Program-made: the position numbers and the translations under genes | Assembly (NCBI GenBank): GCA_963599445.1 | Contig: CAVBWZ010000015.1 | Location: 1-59,377, forward strand | Reading direction: 5' to 3' | DNA: 59,377 nt | From: UBA9732 sp963599445 | Lineage (GTDB): Bacteria > Spirochaetota > Spirochaetia > Sphaerochaetales > Sphaerochaetaceae | Shown here: in pieces, positions 1-8,302 of the stretch | Layout: each line of letters begins with the position of its first letter | Position numbering within the stretch: the first letter of the stretch is position 1 | The notes under the pieces: generated by a model | What the model saw: the letters and a program-made list of their open reading frames with translations, nothing else | The model's database searches: none | What the model was told of the DNA's origin: nothing

Positions 1-660
1 TGCGACAGGAATGGAAGCCACACCACCTTTCAAATTTGCATACACATACAAATCTTTTCCGTTTAGATGTCTAGGAAATGAAGCCAATCCTTTCTTGTTT
101 CGGATTGTTGTATATGAAAATGTTAAACTTTCCAAAAGTCCGTTCTTTCGCAGTTCTTCTATTTGAATCGTATTTCTTCCCACAAAACTAATTTGTTTTT
201 GAGCATTTAAATAGAAGTTTATAAACAACTCAGTAATGTCGTCTTCATCGGAAGGAAACTCCTTTAAACAAATGGATATGGTTTTAGAAGAAGTAGCCTT
301 ATTTAGAATCTCCTGTACCACAAAGGGCAACAATTCCTTATAAAAAATTTTATTCTCAGACGTGTTCTTTTCAATACAAACCACAAATAGCATTACTCCG
401 CCATTGTTCTTGTAGTTTTTTAAATCACTAATTGAAACGGAATACTTAAACTTTTCAGGTATCGAGTTAAGACTTTTTCCTTTTATTTGAACAGAAACAC
501 GTTTAATATTCTCCTTTGAACCTCTAGAATTATCATGAATATATATGTTTCCATCAAACGATGGTTCCTTATCTCCGTTGTGAACAAAAGCTTTTAGCCT
601 ACTTGTTTTCGAAATAGCCTGTGTCACAGCAGTCGTTGCAAGTTGCTCGTAATCCAACAC
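1..660 (-). CDS. DUF4365-like protein, N-terminal part (runs off left edge)
   Basis: Only the first ~220 residues lie in the window. The minus-strand frame is open from about 717. A GTG at 660 or TTG at 657 follows an AAGAGG ribosome site, and the protein begins near MDYEQLATTAVTQAIS. About 45 residues in comes an exposed segment (DGNIYIHD) and then VSVQIKGKS and MLFVVCIE. This resembles the DUF4365 core, whose Q-x-K strand looks like a PD-(D/E)XK nuclease fold; the match is from memory and is loose. The gene is visibly richer in A and T than trmB beside it, which suggests acquisition. No function can be assigned, and it could be another small restriction-like or defence-associated family. 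Confidence 0.5.
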   Translation of the reverse strand, partial: MLDYEQLATTAVTQAISKTSRLKAFVHNGDKEPSFDGNIYIHDNSRGSKENIKRVSVQIKGKSLNSIPEKFKYSVSISDLKNYKNNGGVMLFVVCIEKNTSENKIFYKELLPFVVQEILNKATSSKTISICLKEFPSDEDDITELFINFYLNAQKQISFVGRNTIQIEELRKNGLLESLTFSYTTIRNKKGLASFPRHLNGKDLYVYANLKGGVASIPVA

Positions 661-810
661 TGACCTCTTAAATAGTTTTTTCAAATCACATTCAATGTAC
701 AATCCAAAAACACATTACCAATTGAACAATCTTAGTTAACTCCAGAATTATAGCATACATATTGAGTAAAACACGAATAGGGTCTTCCATTGACTAAATT
801 CAACCAAGTA

Positions 811-1617
811 TCAAGCCTTTTCGAACCACACTTCGTTGATGGTATAGGACTTTTCAAGACCCTTGCGCTCGAAGCTTGTCTCAGGACGCCATGGGCGGGC
901 CGGGGCATAGCCATCGTAGGGATTCACCATTCCTGGAGTTGACTCCAATACGGATAGCATTTGCTTTGCATAGTCCTCCCAGTCCGTGACGCAGTATATA
1001 TAGCCGCCTTTCTTGAGCTTGCTCGCCAAAAGAGTTGTGAAAGGAAGCTGAACGAGACGTTTCTTGTGATGACGTTTCTTTGGCCAAGGATCGGGGAAGA
1101 AGATATGGAAACCTGAAACGCTTTCATCCTCGATTATGTCCTCAAGAACCTGGACGGCGTCGAAACGCATGATTCTTACGTTTGAAAGACCCTCGTTTGC
1201 AATCACTGACAACAGTTTGGAAAAACCGTATAGGAACACCTCTATGCCAAGGTAGTTGACGTTTGGAGTCTCACGGGCTATACGTGCAGTGCTCTCCCCC
1301 ATTCCAAAGCCAATCTCAATGACAACGGGGTTGTCGTTGCCAAAGACCTTCCTGAAGTCAATTTTCTCCATGGAATGGACCAACGCATAGTCGTAGAAGT
1401 ATTTGTCCAACGCCTCGATTTGGGAAGGCTTGAGACGTTGTCCACGAAGGACATAGCTCTTTATCTCTCGCCATGAGTTCTCATTGCGACGCTCCACTGT
1501 ACGAAGCTCTGGAATCTTTGCGAAAACGGCTTCCAATGTGTTGGCCGTGCCATCGGTATAGGTGGAGCCTGCAGCATCACAAAACTCAAGGACATCGGTC
1601 TTATTGGTGTCTTCCAT
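811..1617 (-). CDS. trmB: tRNA (guanine-N7-)-methyltransferase
   Basis: Transfers a methyl group from S-adenosylmethionine to N7 of G46 in the variable loop of tRNA, in the cytoplasm. The SAM-binding motif EIGFGMG lies about 90 residues in, and the family hallmark FFPDPWPKKRHHKKRL follows in the middle; both are textbook TrmB. The ATG at 1617 is preferred over a TTG at 1629 because GGAG sits 6 nt before it, giving 268 residues. An N-terminal extension of about 80 residues relative to the minimal enzyme is present. It follows mfd on the same strand after 41 bp and may be co-transcribed. A copy of the recurring 14-mer word lies in its first codons (1587-1600). Confidence 0.93.
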   Translation of the reverse strand: MEDTNKTDVLEFCDAAGSTYTDGTANTLEAVFAKIPELRTVERRNENSWREIKSYVLRGQRLKPSQIEALDKYFYDYALVHSMEKIDFRKVFGNDNPVVIEIGFGMGESTARIARETPNVNYLGIEVFLYGFSKLLSVIANEGLSNVRIMRFDAVQVLEDIIEDESVSGFHIFFPDPWPKKRHHKKRLVQLPFTTLLASKLKKGGYIYCVTDWEDYAKQMLSVLESTPGMVNPYDGYAPARPWRPETSFERKGLEKSYTINEVWFEKA

Positions 1618-1658
1618 AGTATTCTCCAATTCAGGGCGTGGACCTCAAGGCAGGAGCC

Positions 1659-4600
1659 TTATGGCATGAGCCGCTGTAGTTTTTCAAGTATGAACAACGC
1701 CTTGTCACGCAAGGAGATGGCATTGGTCTTCATGTTCATTATATACGGGCGTTTTGGATCTATCGTGACGGCTCCACGTGAAGTGCGGATCATCTCGATA
1801 AGTCGGTCTATGGAGATGGACGCTATGCGCGAGAACTCAACGACCACAGCCCCCTGACGCTCCTTCATGTGATAGATGTCCAAGGCACGGCACACGATCT
1901 TGAGCTCGCAGATATACAGCAGGTTGGAAACCTCGTCAGGGATGCTTCCAAAGCGGTCCTTGAGCTCCGCTGAAAGCCTTTCAAGCTGGTTGGATGTCCT
2001 GATTCCCGCAATCTTCTTGTATATTTCAAGTTTCACCGTTGGATCGGATATGTAGCTGTCAGGGATGTAGCCGCTGTAGTCAAGCTCCAGAAACACCTCG
2101 GTCTCAGGCTTTGCATCACTGTTCTGCATCTTGGCTATGGCTTCGTCCAAAAGGCGTATGTACATGTCAAGGCCTACTGCGGACATGAAGCCGCTCTGCT
2201 CCCTTCCAAGAAGGTTCCCTGCACCTCTGAGCTCCATATCCTTCATTGCAACCTTGAAACCGGAGCCAAGGTCCGTGAACTCGGATATCGTCTGAAGCCT
2301 CTTGACGGCAATCTCCGACAACGCATAGTCAGATGGATAAAGAAGATATGCAAAGGCCTCCTTGTCAGAGCGCCCCACCCTTCCCTTTAGCTGATACAGC
2401 TGAGACACTCCATACATGTCCGCTCTGTCGATGATTATGGTGTTGACGTTTGGAATGTCTATTCCGTTCTCAATTATAGTGGTCGAGACAAGTACCTGTA
2501 TGCCTTCGTAGACGAAACGCCTCATCGTATCTTCCAATAGCTCAGGACGCATCTGTCCGTTCGCCGTGTCAATGATGATGTCAGGCATCCTCTGGCGCAG
2601 CATGGAGGCCACCTCCTCCAGACTCTCTATGCGGTTGTGCAGATAGAACACCTGTCCATGACGCTCCACTTCAAACCTTATTGCACGCTCCACCTCATCA
2701 AGGTCATACTGCTCTATTATGGTCTTTATTGGCTTGCGCGAGATTGGTGGGGTCGTAAGGAGACTCATGTCACGAATCTTGAGAAGTGACATATAAAGTG
2801 TTCTAGGAATTGGAGTTGCTGAAAGGCTCAAACAGTCTATGTTGGCTTTGAGCTCCTTTATCCTTTCCTTGTCCTTGACGCCAAAACGCTGCTCTTCATC
2901 AACGACCAAAAGGCCTAAGTCCTTGAACACCACATCCTTTTGGATGATCTTATGAGTCCCAAAGAGAACGTCAAGCTGTCCGCTTGCAAGGGCGGCCAAT
3001 GTCTTCTTCTGCTCCTTTGCGGGGACCATTCGGCTGAGAAGTCCTACTTTGAGAGGAAACTCATGAAGCCGTTCCTTGAAATTCCTATAATGCTGCTCTG
3101 CAAGAATCGTGGTTGGAGCAAGGAATGCAACCTGCTTGCCGCTCATGACGGCTTTGAAAACGGCACGGAAGGCTATCTCAGTCTTTCCATAGCCTACGTC
3201 TCCGCAGATAAGGCGGTCCATTACCGTAGAGCTTTCCATGTCGTCCTTTATGTCCTGGATGCATGTAAGCTGATCCTCGGTTTCATCGAACTCGAACTCG
3301 GCCTCGAACTTGAGCTGCCAGTCGTTGTCCTTTGCAAAGGGGAATCCCTTGCTGTTGCGTCTTCTTGCATAGAGCTGTATGAGATGGGATGCAAGGTCCT
3401 CTGCGCTTTTTCTTGCCTTGGACTTCTTGTTCTCCCATCCAGTGCCACCCAGCTTGTCCAGTCGTGGAGCCTCACCTGCTGAGCCAATGTAACGCTGCAC
3501 GAGGTTGGCCTGCTCTATTGGAACGTACAAGTTCTCCTTGTCTGCAAACTGTATTTTTATATAGTCGCGGTCACGGACACGGTCTATTTTAAGGAAGCGT
3601 CCTATGCCATAGTTCACATGGACGACGAAGTCCCCTTCGTGGAGTTCCACGAAGCTGTCTATGGCACTGCTCTGCGTATGCTGAAGAGTCTTTACGACTT
3701 GTTTGCGTCGTCCAAAGATTTCGTTTTCACAGATTACTATAAACTTCCTAGAACGGATAGCAAAGCCGCTTGAAGGTACACCAATATGGTATTTTATAGT
3801 GGAAAAGTCGCTGAGCATCTGCTCAAGACGTTTCTTTTGGATTTCTGACGACACGAATATCTCAACATCCCAGCCGTCGTCTTCAAGCCCAGTCAGGTCT
3901 TCCTTGAAATAGGTGAAGTTTCCAAAGTAGGAACGAGGGCCATCGAATTCGAACCTGTATGCATCCTTGTCCTGCCCCATGAGGTCAAGCACTGTCATTG
4001 AGCCGTGGCGCTCTCCCACGAACGAGAGGAAATCGAACAGTATCTGGTCTGGCCTCAAAGCTTCGCGGTCCTGCTGGTACGCCTTGCGGTAAAGGGTCTT
4101 GGCTTCTAGCTCAAGGCTCTTGAAGCTTGTCTCAAGACGGCGGTCGCCGTAGAGCACGATATAATCGGTCTTGCCAATGAACTCGGATATTCCGTTTGGT
4201 ATGACCCGTTGGCTGTCCGACGACATGAGGATTTGCACATCCACGTGTCCAAGCTGCTTGGATATCTGTTGGGAAAGTGGGTCGTACACGCATATGCGTT
4301 CTATCTTGTCCCAGTCCAAGTAGATTCGAACCGGTTGGGTGGCCCCATATGGGAATATGTCGAAGACCTCTCCCCTTACCGTGAACTCACCGGGCATGGT
4401 GGTGTTGGCGCTACGGTAGTAGTTGCCTTGGGCAAGTCGAGAGGCAAGCTCCATGGTATCTATGCTATCGTTGACCTTGAGCTTTATCGTTCCAACGTCA
4501 ACGGCCCCTTTTCCAGGGAGAGGGGAACAGACGGTGCGAATTGAGGTTATGACAACGGCCTGTCTGCAGTCTCCAATGGCGCCAAGGCACCTTAGCTGTT

Positions 4601-4898
4601 CGTACTCCTTGGCGGTCCCCTCCCATTGGCTATAGAGCACACGCCCGCTTCCAGGAAGGAGGAATATTGGAACCGTTGTGCTTGCAGGGACAAGGTTGGA
4701 ATTGGAATACAACTGGCGGGCAATCTCGTCCGTTGGACATACGAGCCATGTTATGCCGTCGATGTCGCCAGCCATCATGTGGACGCACTGAAACAGCGGA
4801 AATCCATCCAGCCCTTCGACCTTGATGTCCGCTTTTCTGTTGGAAGAGAACGCCTTGTACCCTTCGCTCTTTTTGATGTACGATTGGAGCGTCTGCAT
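1659..4898 (-). CDS. mfd: Transcription-repair coupling factor Mfd
   Basis: ATP-dependent translocase that releases RNA polymerase stalled at DNA lesions and recruits UvrA. At 1079 residues it is full length. Visible parts in order: a UvrB-like N-terminal region (~1-330); the RNA-polymerase-interacting CarD-like domain (LHEGDFVVHVNYGIGRFLKI, ~430); the helicase P-loop GDVGYGKTE (~580); the DEEQ box VVDEEQRFGVKD (~680); the SATPIPRTLYMSL motif; and the C-terminal TRCF domain. I chose the ATG at 4898 (MQTLQ); a TTG three codons upstream is possible and no start has a strong ribosome site. Its 5' end faces the inositol-phosphatase gene, and the short shared region holds 12-nt repeats. Confidence 0.96.
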   Translation of the reverse strand: MQTLQSYIKKSEGYKAFSSNRKADIKVEGLDGFPLFQCVHMMAGDIDGITWLVCPTDEIARQLYSNSNLVPASTTVPIFLLPGSGRVLYSQWEGTAKEYEQLRCLGAIGDCRQAVVITSIRTVCSPLPGKGAVDVGTIKLKVNDSIDTMELASRLAQGNYYRSANTTMPGEFTVRGEVFDIFPYGATQPVRIYLDWDKIERICVYDPLSQQISKQLGHVDVQILMSSDSQRVIPNGISEFIGKTDYIVLYGDRRLETSFKSLELEAKTLYRKAYQQDREALRPDQILFDFLSFVGERHGSMTVLDLMGQDKDAYRFEFDGPRSYFGNFTYFKEDLTGLEDDGWDVEIFVSSEIQKKRLEQMLSDFSTIKYHIGVPSSGFAIRSRKFIVICENEIFGRRKQVVKTLQHTQSSAIDSFVELHEGDFVVHVNYGIGRFLKIDRVRDRDYIKIQFADKENLYVPIEQANLVQRYIGSAGEAPRLDKLGGTGWENKKSKARKSAEDLASHLIQLYARRRNSKGFPFAKDNDWQLKFEAEFEFDETEDQLTCIQDIKDDMESSTVMDRLICGDVGYGKTEIAFRAVFKAVMSGKQVAFLAPTTILAEQHYRNFKERLHEFPLKVGLLSRMVPAKEQKKTLAALASGQLDVLFGTHKIIQKDVVFKDLGLLVVDEEQRFGVKDKERIKELKANIDCLSLSATPIPRTLYMSLLKIRDMSLLTTPPISRKPIKTIIEQYDLDEVERAIRFEVERHGQVFYLHNRIESLEEVASMLRQRMPDIIIDTANGQMRPELLEDTMRRFVYEGIQVLVSTTIIENGIDIPNVNTIIIDRADMYGVSQLYQLKGRVGRSDKEAFAYLLYPSDYALSEIAVKRLQTISEFTDLGSGFKVAMKDMELRGAGNLLGREQSGFMSAVGLDMYIRLLDEAIAKMQNSDAKPETEVFLELDYSGYIPDSYISDPTVKLEIYKKIAGIRTSNQLERLSAELKDRFGSIPDEVSNLLYICELKIVCRALDIYHMKERQGAVVVEFSRIASISIDRLIEMIRTSRGAVTIDPKRPYIMNMKTNAISLRDKALFILEKLQRLMP

Positions 4899-4929
4899 CA
4901 CTGGCAAAATGTACCATTATGAGCAATGT

Positions 4930-4989
4930 AGTTCAAGTAAAAGCTCAAGTAAATGCTCAAGTAAAAGTTCAGGCAAAGGAGTTCAAGCA
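4930..4989 (+). repeat. 12-nt direct repeats upstream of the phosphatase gene
   Basis: Five 12-nt units on a common pattern, such as AGTTCAAGTAAA, AGCTCAAGTAAA and TGCTCAAGTAAA, run from 4930 with a 2-nt insertion before the last. They lie between the divergent mfd and phosphatase starts and cover the ribosome site (AAAGGAG at 4975-4981). An ATG at 4919 would read through them in frame, adding a Val/Gln/Lys-rich tail that does not belong to the phosphatase fold. Confidence 0.75.
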
Positions 4990-4990
4990 A

Positions 4991-5896
4991 ATGCAGGAAA
5001 CGACGCTCTCCAAAGACGATGAAAGAATCACGAAGATCAACATAGCAGCAAACGAACCGGACGACAGCTTTGGCTTTGCGGCCATTGACGACGAATCAAG
5101 GGCGTTCTTCCACCTCTGCGATGCAGTCCTCCAATGCGGAAAAGTCGCCCGCAGAAACCAAAGGCTCATACACCGCTCGTTCAAGGAAGACGGCTCAATC
5201 CTCACGGAGACGGATCTTGCCGTATCCAACGCGCTCCTACCCGTCATAAGACAGCTCTACCCAGGATGCAACATCGTGACAGAGGAGATAGATCTCCACT
5301 CGTTCGACGACAACGCACCGCTGACATTCATCCTTGACCCAATCGATGGAACCGATGCCTACAGCCAAGGCCTCCCATCATGGTGCATAGCCCTTGGAAT
5401 CCTGGACTCTTCAAGAAAGCCCTGCGGAGGAATCGTCTACGCACCACGCTTTGGCATTGGTGAGGACGACATGTTCTTCTGCAGCATGCCCAACAAGACC
5501 GATGTCTACATGAACGGCAAACTCTGGAAGCCCTTGGAGCATTATGACGAACCAAGGCAGATGACAGCCGGTTCCGATATCCTGAACCACGTGGATCTTG
5601 GTGGTTTTTCAGGCAAACTGCGCGTATTCGGCAGCGGAATCCTCCACATGACCGCTCCGTTCGCATTCTCCAACATAGACGCATGTCTTACGACCAAATG
5701 CTATGTGTGGGACGTTGCAGCACCCCATGCACTAGCCCTCAAGCTGGGCTTGGAAGTTGCATACATAGACGGCTCCCCTGTGGTTTACGACGATGCACTT
5801 CTAGTCGAGCGCAGACGCTTTGCAAAGCCCATCCTTGTTGGAAACCATGCTTGCCTTGAATACATGGAAAGGACGTTTAGGCTGATGCAGTTTTAG
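4991..5896 (+). CDS. Inositol monophosphatase family protein
   Basis: Mg-dependent, Li-sensitive-type phosphatase of the IMPase/FBPase/CysQ superfamily; the substrate (inositol phosphate, PAP or a sugar phosphate) cannot be fixed from sequence. The metal ligands are visible: ETDLAVSN, then VTEEI, then the signature DPIDGTDAYSQGL about 115 residues in, and the C-terminal WDVAAPHALA. The chosen ATG has AAAGGAG 9 nt upstream and gives 301 residues, usual for the family. An in-frame ATG at 4919 would only add the translated 12-nt repeats. Its stop codon overlaps the convergent transporter gene's stop by 4 bp. It also carries one copy of the ACCGATGTC word (5498-5506). Confidence 0.85.
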   Translation: MQETTLSKDDERITKINIAANEPDDSFGFAAIDDESRAFFHLCDAVLQCGKVARRNQRLIHRSFKEDGSILTETDLAVSNALLPVIRQLYPGCNIVTEEIDLHSFDDNAPLTFILDPIDGTDAYSQGLPSWCIALGILDSSRKPCGGIVYAPRFGIGEDDMFFCSMPNKTDVYMNGKLWKPLEHYDEPRQMTAGSDILNHVDLGGFSGKLRVFGSGILHMTAPFAFSNIDACLTTKCYVWDVAAPHALALKLGLEVAYIDGSPVVYDDALLVERRRFAKPILVGNHACLEYMERTFRLMQF

Positions 5897-6600
5897 TAGC
5901 AATGATAGTCCGTAACGTCTTTGATAAGACCTTTTTTCACCCAATACCTTGCAAGATAGATCATCGAAGTATCGGCAAGAGCCACAATCCACTTGAGCAG
6001 GAAAGTGGACGCCATTATCTGTATGAGGACGCTTGTTTCGTACACTCCATAGAAAGCTATGAGAGTGAACACAAGTGTATCTATGAGCTGGCTCACAAAC
6101 GTACTGAAGTTGTTTCTTATCCAAAGGTGCTTGCCTTGGGTCCTCTTCCTCCAGAACTCGTATGACCAAACATCGTGATAGTTGCTCAAAAGGTATGCAA
6201 TGAGGGACCCTATGGCTATACGCGGCATGAGGCCAAAGATCAGGTTGAGGCTTGGGTCTGCGATATCGGTCTGAGATGGTACGAAGAAGATTGCAAGCTG
6301 CATTAGGACCGTCATGGCAACGAGTGCGAAGAATCCAAAGCCCACGGCCTGCTTTGCATCCTCCTTGCGATAGAACTCGCTGAGCATATCGGTTGCAAGG
6401 AAGCTCGTTGAGTAGACGATGTTGCCAAGCGTGGCCTCGAATCCAAAGAGGATGACGTTCTTGGTGACCTGTATGTTGGCTACGATGCAGCTGATTGGAA
6501 TCCAGACAAGAAGCCCTATCCTACCCCACCTGCGGAATGCAAACATGATGAAGGCGAAGTTCACCGCCATCATTATGAACCATAGGAACGTGTTGTTCAT
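5893..6600 (-). CDS. yhhQ: Queuosine precursor transporter, VUT family
   Basis: Integral membrane protein of 235 residues with about six hydrophobic segments, matching the YhhQ/VUT family (COG1738). In E. coli the member takes up queuosine precursors used to modify tRNA wobble positions. Recognisable parts are NIQVTKNVILFGFEATLGN, ATDMLSEFYRKEDAK in the loop after the third segment, and the late SQLIDTLVFTLIAFYG helix. Its ATG overlaps the stop of the ACT-domain gene by 4 bp, so the two are translationally coupled. Queuosine synthesis genes are not in the window, so the substrate is inferred from the family. Confidence 0.87.
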   Translation of the reverse strand: MNNTFLWFIMMAVNFAFIMFAFRRWGRIGLLVWIPISCIVANIQVTKNVILFGFEATLGNIVYSTSFLATDMLSEFYRKEDAKQAVGFGFFALVAMTVLMQLAIFFVPSQTDIADPSLNLIFGLMPRIAIGSLIAYLLSNYHDVWSYEFWRKRTQGKHLWIRNNFSTFVSQLIDTLVFTLIAFYGVYETSVLIQIMASTFLLKWIVALADTSMIYLARYWVKKGLIKDVTDYHCY

Positions 6601-7259
6601 TTCTTTCCCTGTAGGTTCTGCAATACCCTGTAGGCTTCGAAGCTGTCAGTTCTCTTTATCACGAACGTGAGCTCGGTCACGGTGGAGACTATCTCGTACA
6701 CGTTGATGCTGTTCCAGGCAAGCCTTCTTGCAGCCTCATAGACGATTCCAGGGGTCTGTACGAAATTGGAGCCAAAGATCATTGTGACCGCCACAAGGTC
6801 GTCCTGCTTGTATGTCGTCTTGAACGAACTGAGTGTCTTGTCTATCCATGGAATCAGCTTCTCGGATGCCACAATTGTGACTCCGTTTGAACCTTGGATT
6901 ATATTGAGGAAGTCGTTTCCTCCATTGCGACCTGAAAGCTCGTACAGCGTTCCAAGCTGCTGTATGAGTTCAGGTGTCTTGCTGTAGTTGTAGTCAATTA
7001 TGTTCGTGTGCATCACTATGGTGTAGCTCACACCATCGCTCTTCTTCTGCCCCTCGGCTCTGTTGAGCTCCGTGGCATAGCGGCGCAGAGCCATTATGAC
7101 AGCGGTCTCCTTCACTTCCTTGTTGCACGACTGAGCCACTTCATCGATGATGCTTTCCGTGAAGTTCGTATAATTCAGAAAGCCCTTTCTGAGAACATCG
7201 CGCAAAAACGGTGTTCTATCAACAATTTCCCTAACCTTTTTGCTAACAGATTCAGCCAT
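6597..7259 (-). CDS. ACT-domain protein, COG2150-like putative regulator
   Basis: 220 residues, soluble. The N-terminal ~70 residues are helical and basic (KVREIVDRTPFLRDVLRKG), as if a small helix-turn-helix. Two ACT-like alpha-beta modules follow: NGVTIVASEKLIPWID around 125 and VAVTMIFGSNFVQTPGIVYEAARRLAWNSINVYEIVSTVTELTFVI from 160 on. ACT modules bind small ligands, usually amino acids. The layout resembles COG2150, predicted regulators of amino-acid metabolism, but the ligand is unknown. It has a strong ribosome site (GGAGGAGCGTT before ATG) and a good promoter at 7310-7338, and it overlaps the downstream transporter gene by 4 bp. Confidence 0.65.
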   Translation of the reverse strand: MAESVSKKVREIVDRTPFLRDVLRKGFLNYTNFTESIIDEVAQSCNKEVKETAVIMALRRYATELNRAEGQKKSDGVSYTIVMHTNIIDYNYSKTPELIQQLGTLYELSGRNGGNDFLNIIQGSNGVTIVASEKLIPWIDKTLSSFKTTYKQDDLVAVTMIFGSNFVQTPGIVYEAARRLAWNSINVYEIVSTVTELTFVIKRTDSFEAYRVLQNLQGKK

Positions 7260-7309
7260 AACGCTCCTCCAGAAACGCCTTGAATGACGTAGAACTCACA
7301 TAGCGTTAT

Positions 7310-7338
7310 TTTATAAACACTTTTGCACTTTTTTGCAA
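7310..7338 (-). promoter_or_regulatory. Promoter of the ACT/yhhQ operon
   Basis: On the minus strand TTGCAA (7338-7333) and TATAAA (7315-7310) are separated by exactly 17 bp, about 50 bp before the ATG at 7259. This is a sigma-70-type arrangement. Confidence 0.7.
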
Positions 7339-7400
7339 CATTGTTTTGGATAAAAATACAAAGTGTTGCATAAACGGGCTTCGTTATGAACTCTTGAACT

Positions 7401-7454
7401 TGGCACTTGTGGCGGTTATGGCGCTTGTGGCTCACGTGGCGTTTGTGGCACTTG
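7401..7454. repeat. 9-nt period array (TGGC family), 6 units
   Basis: Six consecutive 9-mers begin TGGC: TGGCACTTG, TGGCGGTTA, TGGCGCTTG, TGGCTCACG, TGGCGTTTG, TGGCACTTG. The register is exact although units differ. It lies in the 534-bp divergent gap between the ACT gene and nrdR, which contains no convincing gene. Confidence 0.85.
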
Positions 7455-7503
7455 AAGACGCTTGTTTTTTGGAAACTGTACGTAATTGTGGGTGATTCGT
7501 AGT

Positions 7504-7611
7504 GATGGTGAGCATGGTGAGATTGGTCAGTTTGGTGCGCATGGTAAGCATGGTTAGCATGGTTAGCATGGTAAGCTTGGTCAGCAATGTGAGCATTATG
7601 AGCGTGGTGAA
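7504..7611. repeat. 9-nt period array (CATGGTNAG family), 12 units
   Basis: Twelve 9-mers in unbroken register on the pattern CATGGTNAG (CATGGTGAG, ATTGGTCAG, CATGGTTAG twice, CTTGGTCAG and so on). Read on the minus strand it gives a His/Ala/Asn-rich three-residue repeat, which I regard as a by-product. The complementary units recur at 21010-21063. Confidence 0.85.
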
Positions 7612-7642
7612 AAGCATGAAGCTCCCATGAAAACTTCATATA

Positions 7643-7697
7643 TCTAGTGTCAATTCCAACCTTAACCAAAAGATTTACAAACAATCTAGACACTAGA
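7643..7697. repeat. Inverted repeat TCTAGTGTC / GACACTAGA before nrdR
   Basis: A 9-nt inverted repeat: TCTAGTGTC at 7643-7651 and its exact complement GACACTAGA at 7689-7697, about 97 bp before the nrdR ATG. The first arm sits in ATATATCTAGTGT, which resembles half of a NrdR box. An autoregulatory site is possible but unproven. Confidence 0.4.
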
Positions 7698-7793
7698 GAG
7701 GCATTTGTAGTACTCTCCCATATGCCAAAAGAGTTTCCCAAAAGAGTTGCCAATAAGAATTGACTAGGAAACTACCTAAAGGAAGTATTGGAT

Positions 7794-8258
7794 ATGAGAT
7801 GCCCAGCATGTGGTGAAATGGAGGACAAGGTTCTTGAGACAAGGACCACGAACAATGGAAGCGCCATGAGAAGGCGCAGGGTCTGCCTCAAGTGCGGATA
7901 CCGTTTCACCAGCTATGAAAGGGTCGAAGACAAGCCCATTACCGTCATAAAGAGGAACGGAGATCTCCAGCCGTTCGATATAGCAAAGATAGAGCGCGGA
8001 ATCCGTATATGCACGGACAAGCGCAACATAGACCAGGAGACGATAGACAACCTCATACAGAACATAGAGGAAGCCATAAAGATCCAGGCAGGGTCACGCC
8101 ACGAGATAACGAGCACCGCAATTGGAGAAGAGACTCTAAGGCAGCTCTACAAGGTCGATGCCGTTGCGTACATCAGGTTCGCATCAGTCTATAGGGCCTT
8201 CAACGACGTTGAGCAGTTCATAAAGGAAATCGAAAGCCTGGCCAAGTCCTCAAACTAA
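7794..8258 (+). CDS. nrdR: Transcriptional repressor NrdR
   Basis: Represses ribonucleotide reductase genes when dATP/ATP occupy its ATP-cone domain. The N-terminal zinc ribbon is plain: MRCPACG at residue 1 and CLKCGYRFTSYER about 30 residues in. The ATP-cone then begins VIKRNGDLQPFDIAKIERGI. At 154 residues it is the usual length. I use the ATG at 7794, which gives the standard MRCP start and has AAGGAA 8 nt upstream, rather than the TTG at 7788. No ribonucleotide reductase gene is in the window. dgt follows convergently; both deal with dNTP supply. Confidence 0.95.
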   Translation: MRCPACGEMEDKVLETRTTNNGSAMRRRRVCLKCGYRFTSYERVEDKPITVIKRNGDLQPFDIAKIERGIRICTDKRNIDQETIDNLIQNIEEAIKIQAGSRHEITSTAIGEETLRQLYKVDAVAYIRFASVYRAFNDVEQFIKEIESLAKSSN

Positions 8259-8302
8259 CCAAGCCCTCCCCCACAAATACACCTTCAAAAGGACCAAGGC
8301 CC

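Noticed and set aside
4919..4990. Start of the inositol-phosphatase gene at ATG 4919
   Set aside because: It would only add the translated 12-nt repeats; ATG 4991 has the proper ribosome site and gives a family-length protein.
7175..7753. Minus-strand reading frame with a His/Ala/Asn repeat upstream of the ACT gene
   Set aside because: The repeated residues are simply the 9-nt array translated, the frame runs into the ACT gene's 5' end out of phase, and no ribosome site exists.
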